Below are positions 24,987 through 33,318 of a stretch of DNA of 64,000 nucleotides, one piece after another; the first letter of the stretch is position 1; each line of letters begins with the position of its first letter. This DNA comes from RUG705 sp934101175 (GTDB lineage: Bacteria > Bacillota_I > Bacilli_A > RF39 > UBA660). The stretch is from positions 116,398 through 180,397 of the forward strand of contig CAKOQC010000003.1 in NCBI GenBank assembly GCA_934101175.1, given 5' to 3'. Both the position numbers and the translations under genes were made by a program. Below the pieces are notes generated by a model, which searched no databases, was not told the origin of the DNA, and worked only from the letters and a program-made list of their open reading frames with translations.

Positions 24987-26708
24987 ATGAATATCACCAA
25001 TGAAATGATAAATGAAATAAGAAATAAAGTAGATATTGTTTCGGTTATATCAAATTATTTACCTCTAACACAACGTGGAAAAAATTACTTTGGAGTATGT
25101 CCATTTCATGATGATCATTCCCCAAGTATGAGTGTATCACCTGATAAACAAATATTTACTTGTTTTTCTTGCGGAGCAACTGGTAATGTATTTACTTTTG
25201 TTGCTGATTATGAACATATCGGATTTTATGATGCAGTTAGATTACTTGGTAGTAAAGTAGGATATAACCTAGGTAATAGTATAAGTAAGAATAATAATAA
25301 GTATGCAGATTACTATGATATTTATAATTTATCATGCAAATTTTATCAAAATAACTTGAATACATCTTTAGGTAAAAATGCTAGAGAGTATTTAGAAAAA
25401 AGAAAGATAGATAATGATACGATAAAGAAGTTTAAGATTGGGTTAGCTTTACCTAAAGTATCATTAACCGATTATTTATTGGCTAAAAAATATTCTTTAA
25501 AGAATTTAAATGATATGGGACTTAGTAATGATAATGGAATGGATTTGTTTGTTAATAGAATTATTTTTCCATTATATGATTTAGAAGGAAATATTGTAGC
25601 TTTTTCGGGTAGAATATATAATACGAAGGATAGTAGTAAGTATATCAATACAAAAGAGACAGTGTTATTTAAAAAGGGTACTATATTATATAATTATCAT
25701 AATGCTAAAGAACAACTTAAGAAGAATGAAGCTATTATAGTTATGGAAGGTTTTATGGATGTTATTAGAGCTAATACAGTAGGTATTACTAATTGTGTAG
25801 CTACAATGGGAACTGCTTTAACTAAACAGAATGCTAATCTTCTTAAGAAAATGGCTAATAATATAATATTATGTTTTGATGGAGATAAGGCTGGAGAAGA
25901 AGCTACTACTAGTGCTATTAATGTATTTAAAGAAATAGATGTAGTTCCTAAGGTAGTAAGATTACCAGAAGATTTAGATCCAGATGAATATATATTAAAA
26001 TATGGAAAAGATAGTTTTAAAAGTAAGATAGATAATCCTGATAATGCAGTAGAATTCTTAATGAGATTACATAAAAGTGATAAGAATTTAAATGATCTTG
26101 AAGATGTAGCTAAATATATAGATGAGTCTATTCGTGAGTTAGCTTCAAGTAATGATTTAATATTAGGAGATTTAACGCTAAATAAGATGGCTTCAGAATT
26201 TAATATTAATTATAATGTCTTAAAAGATAAATATGATAGTTTGAGAAATAAAGAAGAGAAGAAGGAAATACATTATGAGATTAAGAAGGAAAAACTTAAT
26301 CAATATGATAAAGCTTCAAGAATGCTTATTTACTATATGTTAAAAGATGAGAAGATAATTAATATGGTTTCTAATAAAGTTACATTTTTTCCTAATCAAA
26401 ATATTAGGGTATTAGCTAACGAGATTATTTATTATTATAGAAAATATAAAAGTTTTAATGTAGCAGATTTTATTAGTTATATAGCAGATAATCAAGAAGT
26501 ATTAAATTTATTTAAGGATATAATGACAATAGATATAGATGGAACGTATACTGATGAAGAGATTGATGATTATATTAGTGTAATAAATTCTTATCCAGTT
26601 AAGAAAAAAACACAGGAATTAGAAAAACAAATGAAAGAAGAAAAAGATCCACTTAAGCAAGCGAAAATACTAAGTGAAATGTTATCATTAAAGGGAGTGA
26701 AACAATGA
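24987..26708 (+). CDS. dnaG: DNA primase
   Basis: A 573-residue protein. The N-terminal zinc finger is CPFHDDHSPSMSVSPDKQIFTCFSCGATG (ligands CxxH...CxxC). The RNA-polymerase/TOPRIM core includes FSGRIY, IVMEGFMDVIRA and ILCFDGDKAGEEA (acidic metal ligands). The C-terminal ~150 residues are a helical DnaB-interacting region. It synthesises RNA primers for replication. It heads the classical dnaG-rpoD operon and overlaps rpoD by four bases (ATGA). GGAGGGG precedes the ATG. It ends in TGA. Confidence 0.97.
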   Translation: MNITNEMINEIRNKVDIVSVISNYLPLTQRGKNYFGVCPFHDDHSPSMSVSPDKQIFTCFSCGATGNVFTFVADYEHIGFYDAVRLLGSKVGYNLGNSISKNNNKYADYYDIYNLSCKFYQNNLNTSLGKNAREYLEKRKIDNDTIKKFKIGLALPKVSLTDYLLAKKYSLKNLNDMGLSNDNGMDLFVNRIIFPLYDLEGNIVAFSGRIYNTKDSSKYINTKETVLFKKGTILYNYHNAKEQLKKNEAIIVMEGFMDVIRANTVGITNCVATMGTALTKQNANLLKKMANNIILCFDGDKAGEEATTSAINVFKEIDVVPKVVRLPEDLDPDEYILKYGKDSFKSKIDNPDNAVEFLMRLHKSDKNLNDLEDVAKYIDESIRELASSNDLILGDLTLNKMASEFNINYNVLKDKYDSLRNKEEKKEIHYEIKKEKLNQYDKASRMLIYYMLKDEKIINMVSNKVTFFPNQNIRVLANEIIYYYRKYKSFNVADFISYIADNQEVLNLFKDIMTIDIDGTYTDEEIDDYISVINSYPVKKKTQELEKQMKEEKDPLKQAKILSEMLSLKGVKQ

Positions 26709-27805
26709 TAGAAGAAATTAAAACATATGAAGATAGGAAGAAAGAATTAATTAAAAAAGGAAAAGCTTCAGGATATATTACTTATGAGCAATTGGCTACT
26801 TCATTAAAAGGACTTGATTTAGATAGTGATTCATTAGATGATTTATATAATAGTTTAATGGAAGCTAATATTCAAGTTGTTACAGATGAAGAGATGGCTG
26901 GAGAAGAAGATGGAGAAGATGCTACAGGAGATTTTGATGAGTTACTTAAAGATAGTACCTTGGCAAAAGAATTAACAATTAGTGATCCTGTTAGAATGTA
27001 TCTAAAAGAAATAGGTAAAATTAGTTTGCTTACTTTGGAAGAAGAAACAGAATTATCTAAAAGAATTGTTGCCGGAGATGAAGAAGCTAAAAATAAATTA
27101 GCAGAATCTAATCTTCGTTTAGTAGTATCAATAGCTAAGAGATATGTAGGTAGAGGAATGTTATTTCTTGATTTGATACAAGAAGGTAATATTGGACTTA
27201 TGAAAGCAGTAGAAAAATTCGATGCTACTAAAGGATATAAGTTTTCTACTTATGCTACTTGGTGGATAAGACAAGCTATAACAAGAGCAATAGCAGATCA
27301 AGCAAGAACAATACGTGTACCAGTACATATGGTAGAAACAATTAATAGATTATCTAGATTTCAAAGACAATTAACACTAGAACTTAATCGTGAGCCTACT
27401 GAAGAAGAACTTGCTAAGAAGATGCATTTATCATTAGATAAAGTACGTGAAGTAATAAAAATAGCACAAGAACCAGTTTCATTAGAAACTCCAATAGGAG
27501 AAGAAGATGATTCACATTTAGGAGATTTTGTTAAAGATGAGAGAACAATGTCTCCAGAAGAATATACTGTGCATGAATTATTAAAAGATGAAATATCAGA
27601 TGTTTTACTTACTTTAACAGAAAGAGAAGAACAAGTATTAAGACTTAGATTTGGACTTGATGATGGATGTTGTAAAACACTTGAAGAAGTTGGTCAAATG
27701 TTTGGAGTTACTCGTGAGAGAATTAGACAAATAGAAGCAAAAGCTTTAAGAAAACTTAGACATCCTTCTAGAAGTAGAAAATTAAAGGATTTCTTAAATG
27801 ATTAG
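26705..27805 (+). CDS. rpoD: RNA polymerase primary sigma factor
   Basis: A 366-residue group-1 sigma factor. Region 1.1-like N-terminus (YITYEQLATSLKGLDLDSDSL), acidic linker, region 1.2 (DPVRMYLKEIGKI), region 2 (NLRLVVSIAKRYVGRGMLFLDLIQEGNIGLMKAVEKFD, YKFSTYATWWIRQAITRA), region 3 and region 4 (TLTEREEQVLRLRFGL, TLEEVGQMFGVTRERIRQIEAKALRKLRHPSR). It recognises the TTGACA/TATAAT promoters that are plentiful in this window. It starts within the dnaG stop and overlaps trmK by eight bases. Confidence 0.98.
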   Translation: MIEEIKTYEDRKKELIKKGKASGYITYEQLATSLKGLDLDSDSLDDLYNSLMEANIQVVTDEEMAGEEDGEDATGDFDELLKDSTLAKELTISDPVRMYLKEIGKISLLTLEEETELSKRIVAGDEEAKNKLAESNLRLVVSIAKRYVGRGMLFLDLIQEGNIGLMKAVEKFDATKGYKFSTYATWWIRQAITRAIADQARTIRVPVHMVETINRLSRFQRQLTLELNREPTEEELAKKMHLSLDKVREVIKIAQEPVSLETPIGEEDDSHLGDFVKDERTMSPEEYTVHELLKDEISDVLLTLTEREEQVLRLRFGLDDGCCKTLEEVGQMFGVTRERIRQIEAKALRKLRHPSRSRKLKDFLND

Positions 27806-28457
27806 ATTATCTAAGAGACTAGCCGCTATTGCTAGTCTTGTTCCTAAAGATACTAATTTATTAGATATAGGGTGTGATCATGGACTATTAGAAATATATT
27901 TATGGCAAGATGAGAGATGTAAGAAATATATTTCAAGTGATGTTAATGAATCAGCACTAAATAATGCTAAAGAGAATATATTAAAATATAAAGCTAATTC
28001 TAAGATAGAAACTAGACTTGGAAATGGACTTTCAGTAATTAATAGTAATGATATGATAGATACAGTAGTTATATCTGGAATGGGAGCACATACTATTATA
28101 GGAATACTTAAATATCAAATAGATAAATTTAAGATAGATACTTTAATAATTCAAAGTAATACAAAATTAGAATTTTTAAGAAAAGAGATAACTAAATTAG
28201 GTTATTATATAGATTCTGAATTAATAGTAGAAGATAATAAAAAGATATATGTAATTATTAGATTTAAAAAAGGAAATAAGAAATATAATAGAAAAGAATT
28301 ATATTTTGGGCCTAAATTGATGGAAGAAAATTCAGAATTATTTCAAGAATATAAAAGAATAGAATTAGAAAAATTGAATATTAGAAAGAAGTTAGTTCCT
28401 AAGAGAGATATAATACTTAGATATAAAATAAAAAGAGAGATTAATTTGTATAAATAA
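27798..28457 (+). CDS. trmK: tRNA (adenine22-N1)-methyltransferase
   Basis: A 219-residue SAM-dependent methyltransferase. Motif I is LLDIGCDHGLLEIYL, preceded by the family start RLSKRLAAIASLVP; later VVISGMGAHTIIGIL and LIIQSNTKLEFLRKEITKLGYYI match TrmK. A helical C-terminal domain follows. It methylates N1 of A22 in tRNA. The position behind rpoD is the usual low-GC Gram-positive arrangement, and an 8-base overlap indicates coupling. Confidence 0.93.
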   Translation: MIRLSKRLAAIASLVPKDTNLLDIGCDHGLLEIYLWQDERCKKYISSDVNESALNNAKENILKYKANSKIETRLGNGLSVINSNDMIDTVVISGMGAHTIIGILKYQIDKFKIDTLIIQSNTKLEFLRKEITKLGYYIDSELIVEDNKKIYVIIRFKKGNKKYNRKELYFGPKLMEENSELFQEYKRIELEKLNIRKKLVPKRDIILRYKIKREINLYK

Positions 28458-28467
28458 TCTCTCTTTT
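28431..28467. terminator. Bidirectional terminator between trmK and the DUF378 gene
   Basis: 13-bp perfect stem AAAAGAGAGATTA/TAATCTCTCTTTT, overlapping both gene ends. Confidence 0.85.
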
Positions 28468-28663
28468 ATCTGTCTAGGTCTTTTGATAAGATACCAATAT
28501 TTACAAGACCGGATATCATTACTAGAACATATACGATACGAGTAAGTAGAGAACCATCTCCGAGTAGATATTCAACTAGATTAAAATTAAATAGTCCTAC
28601 TAGTCCCCAGTTAATACAGCCAATAATACTTAATACTAAAGTTGTTTTAAATAACGTATTCAT
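28466..28663 (-). CDS. DUF378 small membrane protein
   Basis: A 65-residue protein with two hydrophobic helices and the DUF378 pattern VLSIIGCINWGLVGLFNFNLVEYLLGDGSLLTRIVYVLVMISGLV. The family is widespread and uncharacterised. ATG at 28663 is chosen because AAGGAGG lies directly upstream; an in-frame ATG six codons earlier (28681) would place that site inside the gene. A TATAAT for it lies at 28704-28699 on the minus strand. Confidence 0.85.
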   Translation of the reverse strand: MNTLFKTTLVLSIIGCINWGLVGLFNFNLVEYLLGDGSLLTRIVYVLVMISGLVNIGILSKDLDR

Positions 28664-28772
28664 AAATTTCCTCCTTGACACTAATATTTTTACCAGAAAT
28701 TATATAATTATTCATCATATTAAGAAAAATGTACCATATAATTTACCATAAAGATAAAAAATGGGGTGAAGA

Positions 28773-29885
28773 GTGAAAAAAATATTTTTATGTTTAATTT
28801 TAATCTGTCTTGTTTTGACAGGATGTGGAAAGAAAGATGAAAAGACAGTATTAAAAGAATTTCAAGATAAAGTAAATAATACTAAATCATATTATTTAGC
28901 TGGTAATATGGAACTTGTTAATAATGAAGATATATATACATATAAAATAGCAGTATCATATAAACAAGAAGATTTTTATAAAATAGAACTTACTAATTCA
29001 ATAAACGATCATAAACAAGTAATACTTAGAAATCAAGAAGGAGTATATGTAATAACACCTAGTCTTAATAAAAGTTTTAAGTTTCAAAGCGATTGGCCAT
29101 ATAATAACTCACAAGTATATTTACTTTCAAGCTTATTAGATGATATTACAAATGATGAAGAGAGATTATTTGAAAATACTGGAGAAGGTTATATCTTTAC
29201 TTCAACAGTTAATTATCCAAATAATGATAAACTAATTAATCAAAAAATTTATTTTGGACATGATTATCTACCTACTAAAGTAGAAGTTATGGATAAGGAT
29301 GGTAATGTTCAAATTAAGATGGTTTTTGATAAAATAGATTTAAAAACAGAATTTAATGATACATATTTTGATTTAAATTCTATATTAAATACTGAAGAGA
29401 ATAGAGATATGGATAATAATAGTAGTAATGAGAATACTAATAGTAATAAGAATAGTAATACAAATAATAATAGTAGTAGTAACGAAGCACAAGAACCTAA
29501 TAATGATAGTAAGCAGGATGAGAATAAGACTAAGTCTACTGCTACTATTGATGATATAATATATCCAATGTATTTACCAGTTAATACATATCTTACTAAT
29601 CAAGAGAGAGTAAGCACAGAAGATGGAGAAAGATTAATACTAACATTTTCAGGAGATAGTTCATTTGTTTTAGTAGAAGAAACTGCTAGTTATAGTGATA
29701 GACCGGAGATAATACCAACATATGGAGAAGTAGAATTAATTGGAGCTAGTTTAGCGGTTATTAATGACAATTCTGCTAATTGGTTTAATAACGGAATAGA
29801 ATATTATGTAGTTAGTGATGCCATGAAATCTTCAGAATTATTACAGGTAGTAAGAAGTATTAGTGTGCTTCCAGTAAGTAAATAA
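28773..29885 (+). CDS. Lipoprotein with LolA/GerS-like domain
   Basis: A 370-residue secreted lipoprotein with lipobox LVLTGC (Cys18). Residues ~30-210 follow the LolA-like pattern of Gram-positive GerS/YdcC lipoproteins (YYLAGNMELVNNEDIYTYKIAVSYKQEDFYKIELTN, LPTKVEVMDKDGNVQIKMVFDKI). An Asn/Ser-rich linker (~215-250) then leads to a C-terminal domain of about 110 residues with a FVLVEETASY strand. In sporulating Clostridia, GerS proteins act in cortex modification and germination; here the role is open. Start GTG with GGGGTGA upstream. It is monocistronic, with a terminator following. Confidence 0.75.
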   Translation: MKKIFLCLILICLVLTGCGKKDEKTVLKEFQDKVNNTKSYYLAGNMELVNNEDIYTYKIAVSYKQEDFYKIELTNSINDHKQVILRNQEGVYVITPSLNKSFKFQSDWPYNNSQVYLLSSLLDDITNDEERLFENTGEGYIFTSTVNYPNNDKLINQKIYFGHDYLPTKVEVMDKDGNVQIKMVFDKIDLKTEFNDTYFDLNSILNTEENRDMDNNSSNENTNSNKNSNTNNNSSSNEAQEPNNDSKQDENKTKSTATIDDIIYPMYLPVNTYLTNQERVSTEDGERLILTFSGDSSFVLVEETASYSDRPEIIPTYGEVELIGASLAVINDNSANWFNNGIEYYVVSDAMKSSELLQVVRSISVLPVSK

Positions 29886-29898
29886 AAATTATAAAAAT

Positions 29899-29930
29899 AG
29901 AAATAGCAATTATAAACTATTTCTTTTTTT
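29899..29930 (+). terminator. Terminator after the lipoprotein gene
   Basis: AGAAATAG/CTATTTCT stem and T6. Confidence 0.75.
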
Positions 29931-29981
29931 GTGTGAAATGAGGATACTTTTAAAAAATATTAGAATAAATTCAAAAACACA

Positions 29982-30010
29982 TTGGCAAACAATTGTTCAT
30001 GTGATATATT
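29982..30010 (+). promoter_or_regulatory. Promoter of the DinD-like gene with an embedded LexA-like box
   Basis: TTGGCA, a 17-base spacer and TATATT. The sequence CAAACAATTGTTCA (29986-29999) overlaps the -35 and spacer and matches 8 of the 10 fixed positions of the Gram-positive SOS box CGAACnnnnGTTCG. Repressor binding here would block RNA polymerase. Binding by LexA is inferred. Confidence 0.5.
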
Positions 30011-30090
30011 GATGTTGTCATGGTAATTACTAATGAAAAACATATATAAATTTATAGTAGATGTATGTGTAGTGAAAGGGGTTAATAATA

Positions 30091-30942
30091 ATGGAACAAG
30101 ATAAGATGCATTTAGTAAATAAGATATTTAATAATGAAACAATAAGGACTGTTTGAGATGAAGAACATGAAAAATACTATATCAGTATTGTTGATTTAGT
30201 TGGGGTTTTAACTGAAAGTGATAGACCGAGAAAGTATTGGAGCGATTTGAAAAGTAAATTAAAACAAGAAGGAAATGAAGTGTCCGAAAAAATCGGACAG
30301 TTGAAATTAAAATCGCAGGATGGAAAATATCGTTTAACTGATGTTTGTGATATTGAGGAAATGTTTAGAATTATAGAGTCTATTCCTAGTAAAAATGCTG
30401 AGCCAATAAAACAATGGTTAGCTAAATTAGGAAGTGAAAGAATAGATGAAGTATTTGATCCATCGATAGCAGCAGAGCGAGCAATAGATTTATATAGAGT
30501 AAAAGGTTATGATGAGGACTGGATTCAAAAACGAATTAAAGGAATGCAAAATAGAAAGAAATTAACTGATGTTTGGAAAGATGGAGGAGTAACAACAAAC
30601 ACAGAATATGCAATTTTAACCAATGAAATATATAAAAGTTGGTCAGGAATGACTGCTAAAGAATATAAGGAGTATAAAGGACTTAGAAAAGAATCTTTAA
30701 GAGATAATATGAGTGATATAGAAGTTACACTTGCGGATTTAGGTGAACTTGCCACAAGAGAAATTGCTAAAAAACGCAATCCACAAGGATTAAAAGAAAA
30801 TATTGAAGTAGCCAAACGTGGCGGTAGAATAGCAAATAATACAAGAGCTGATTTGGAGAAAGAAATAGGTGATAGTGTAATTACTAAAGATAATGTTTTA
30901 AGTTATCGATATGAAGAAGATAAATTTATAGAAAGTAAGTAA
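30091..30942 (+). pseudogene. DinD/BRO-like DNA-damage-inducible protein, interrupted by an in-frame TGA
   Basis: The frame from ATG 30091 reads through IRTV, a TGA codon (30154-30156), then DEEHEKYYISIVDLVGVLT and on to a stop at 30942 without other breaks. Homologues have Trp at the TGA position (IRTVWDEE), so a single TGG-to-TGA change explains it. The N-terminal part is a BRO-N-like domain (SIVDLVGVLTESDRPRKYWSDLK). The rest matches DinD-like proteins (LAKLGSERIDEVFDPSIAAERAIDLY, AILTNEIYKSWSGMTAKEYKEYKGL, a C-terminal GGRIANNTRADLE). A product could arise by internal initiation from about 30247. The SOS-like box upstream fits the DinD identity. Confidence 0.75.
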
Positions 30943-31022
30943 ATATTAGATATCTATAATTAAGATTTCTAGATAAGAATTTTTGTAAAAGTATTTATTA
31001 GATACGTTATAAATTTTAAAAT

Positions 31023-31055
31023 AGAAATAACATTATAAAATATTTCTTTTTTTTA
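31023..31055 (+). terminator. Terminator after the DinD-like gene
   Basis: AGAAATA/TATTTCT stem and T8. The 80 bases before it hold no gene. Confidence 0.7.
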
Positions 31056-31110
31056 ATAAATATGATAAAATGTATTATAGGAATATAGTAAAGAGAAGGT
31101 ATTAATTAGT

Positions 31111-32253
31111 ATGAAGAAAGATCAAATAAAGAATACACATAAACGAATAGACTTTAAAGATTATTCAACTTCAATATTTACTACTAATAAGAATAATAAA
31201 ATAATAGAAATACTTAGTAATAAAAAAGTTATTATGATAATGATGATATTAGCATTAATATTTACTAGTATGATAACATTTAAGGTATTTTATTTAAAAG
31301 ATAAGGTAACAGAATATGAAAGTTTTTTTGTAAAAATAGAAGAAAAGCAAGCAACACAAGCAATTATAAAAACAGAAGAAGGAATTCCATTAGAAAAATT
31401 AAAAAAAGTAGCTGCTTTAGAATTAGTTAATTGTATTAATGAGAAAATAAGTGAAGAAGAGGTACCTGATAGTATTAAAGAAATAATAGAAGATATTAAT
31501 AATTATTATAATCAATCTAATGATTATTTTGCTTTTGCTTATAAAGATATATATACAGGATTTATGGTTAGTTATAATGAAAATCAGAATATATTTACTG
31601 CTAGTACAATAAAGGCTCCAACAGATATTTATATATATGAAATGGCTAGTAAAGGGGATATTTCATTAGATGAAGAACTTGTGTATACAGGGAATTATTA
31701 TAGTACTGGTAGTGGAGTGCTTAAAAATAAAGAATTTAATACTAAATATGATATTAGAACACTTCTTAATTATTCAATAGAACATAGCGATAATGCAGCA
31801 CATAATATGCTTATTGATAGATATGGAAGAGAGAATATGCTTAACTTTTGGAAAGAAAAAGGAACTAATGCAATATTTACGGCTAATAATAATTGGGGAG
31901 TTACTAATGCTCATGATGCTGTAATATATATGAGTGAATTATATAATTTTTATATAGATAACAAAGAATATGGAGAAGAGGCAATGAATAATTTTTTGAT
32001 AGCAAATCCAAAATTTATTAAAGGAAAAAATAATTATCAAGTAGCTAACAAGAGTGGTTGGAGTGGCACAGCAATACATGATGTATCAATAGTTTTTGCT
32101 AATAATCCATATATAGTAGTAGCTCTTTCTAATTTAGGAGAAACAGATTATTATCCAAATTATTTTTATAGAGCAAATAATTATGCTTATAGATTACATA
32201 CGGCATATTGGAAATATAAAATGGATAAATGTGGAAAAATAATACAGTATTAG
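31111..32253 (+). CDS. Membrane-anchored class-A beta-lactamase-like serine hydrolase
   Basis: A 380-residue protein. Cytoplasmic N-terminus, one membrane helix (residues ~45-65), a coiled linker and an extracellular serine-hydrolase domain. The class A catalytic motifs are STIK (165-168), SDN (226-228) and KSG (314-316). Such gut Gram-positive proteins are often annotated as beta-lactamases but can be peptidases or carboxypeptidases acting on cell wall or surface proteins. It has a paralogue at 62494-63528. It lies directly before a broken surface-protein gene, echoing the hydrolase plus surface-protein pair at 62.5-64 kb. AGAGAAGG precedes the ATG. Confidence 0.82.
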   Translation: MKKDQIKNTHKRIDFKDYSTSIFTTNKNNKIIEILSNKKVIMIMMILALIFTSMITFKVFYLKDKVTEYESFFVKIEEKQATQAIIKTEEGIPLEKLKKVAALELVNCINEKISEEEVPDSIKEIIEDINNYYNQSNDYFAFAYKDIYTGFMVSYNENQNIFTASTIKAPTDIYIYEMASKGDISLDEELVYTGNYYSTGSGVLKNKEFNTKYDIRTLLNYSIEHSDNAAHNMLIDRYGRENMLNFWKEKGTNAIFTANNNWGVTNAHDAVIYMSELYNFYIDNKEYGEEAMNNFLIANPKFIKGKNNYQVANKSGWSGTAIHDVSIVFANNPYIVVALSNLGETDYYPNYFYRANNYAYRLHTAYWKYKMDKCGKIIQY

Positions 32254-32907
32254 TATAGGAGAATTTAATGGTACGCATGAAGAAGGATATTCTGAAACAT
32301 ATACATCAGGTGTTGAAACAGTATTAGATATACCTACTAAAAAGGGATATACTTTTATGGGGTATTATAAGACATATAATACCAGTGATAATATCGTTAC
32401 TAAATTAACTGAAGAATCAGGAGATTTAACATTATTTGCTAAATGGAAAGATGATATTCCATATGGAACAGCATTATTATCACTTAATGATGGTAAGTTT
32501 ACTTTAACCTTATCTAATTTTGGTGATGAAGGATCAGGACTTACTAATACATATGGATTTGCTTTAACTACGAATAGTAATTGTAGTGCAGCCTGCATAT
32601 GAAGAACAGACGGCTTTATCGAAAGAATACTCAGAAAGTTATACATATGATATAACATATTATGGATGTATAAAGTTAACTGATAAATCAGGTAATATCG
32701 CTTATTTATCTTCAGCTGGTGTTAAATATATTTATTCTAATAAAAAAGATTTGTACACTACTGCTGGAGAACAAATCTTTACGGTGCCAATTACTGGAAC
32801 TTATAAATTAGAAGCATGGGGTGCACAAGGCTGGTGGCGGAGCTGGTATGAATGGAACTGGTGGATTAGGTGGCTCAGGAATAATCATTATTCGTAATGC
32901 AAGATAG
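32243..32907 (+). pseudogene. Remnant of a surface protein with InlB-type and glycine-rich domains
   Basis: Three frames must be joined to read it. From 32243 there is an InlB B-repeat-like segment (VETVLDIPTKKGYTFMGYY...LTLFAKWKDD) without a start codon. Near 32592 the frame changes to continue YEEQTALSKEYSESYTYDITYYG...GTYKLEAWGAQG. Near 32830 it changes again to GGGAGMNGTGGLGGSGIIII and a stop at 32905. The GTYKLEAWGAQGG start and Gly-rich end are typical of glycine-rich secreted proteins, here mostly deleted. The 5' part is lost. It was probably a partner of the upstream hydrolase; not expected to be functional. Confidence 0.75.
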
Positions 32908-32912
32908 AAAAG

Positions 32913-32948
32913 AGTATCAGAAATAAATTTATTCTGATATTTTTTCTA
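32913..32948 (+). terminator. Terminator after the surface-protein remnant
   Basis: 10-bp stem (GTATCAGAA/TTCTGATAT) and T6. It survives although the gene is broken. Confidence 0.75.
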
Positions 32949-33029
32949 TTTATGATGCAAAATAAATAAAAAAATATTAATTAATCGAAAGTTTATGATA
33001 TACTAGAATATGTGAAAGAAGGAAATACA

Positions 33030-33317
33030 ATGGATAAAGAAACATTAAAAATGTTAGCTAATAAACTTATGTTTACAATGGATGAAGAAGAATATGATAC
33101 TTTATCAGAAGAATTTGAAGTTATATTGAAACAAATGGATTTGATAGAGAAGATACCTAATATAGATAAAGTAGAACCAATGATTTATCCTAAAAAGTTA
33201 GAAAATGTATCATTTAGAGAAGATGTAGTAGTAGATGAATTACCACTTGAGGATATACTTTCTAATAGTGGAAGTACTTTATATAATCAAGTAAAATTAC
33301 CGAAGGTGGTGGAGTAA
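33030..33317 (+). CDS. gatC: Glu/Asp-tRNA(Gln/Asn) amidotransferase subunit C
   Basis: A 95-residue protein of normal GatC size. Pattern: LKMLANKLMFTMDEEEYDTLSEEFEVILKQMDLIEKIPNIDKVEPMIYPKKL...FREDVV. It stabilises GatA in the GatCAB complex. ATG 33030 is chosen because GAAGGAAAT precedes it; a GTG at 33012 is also in frame. A TATACT before the gene gives a weak promoter. It is one base from gatA. Confidence 0.9.
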   Translation: MDKETLKMLANKLMFTMDEEEYDTLSEEFEVILKQMDLIEKIPNIDKVEPMIYPKKLENVSFREDVVVDELPLEDILSNSGSTLYNQVKLPKVVE

Positions 33318-33318
33318 G

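Noticed and set aside
30247..30942. Intact gene starting at 30247
   Set aside because: The frame continues upstream with clear family homology to ATG 30091 across a TGA; 30247 lacks a convincing ribosome site, so it is described as an interrupted gene.
32357..32602. Separate small genes at 32357 and 32586
   Set aside because: They are consecutive pieces of one surface protein in shifted frames, with no proper starts.
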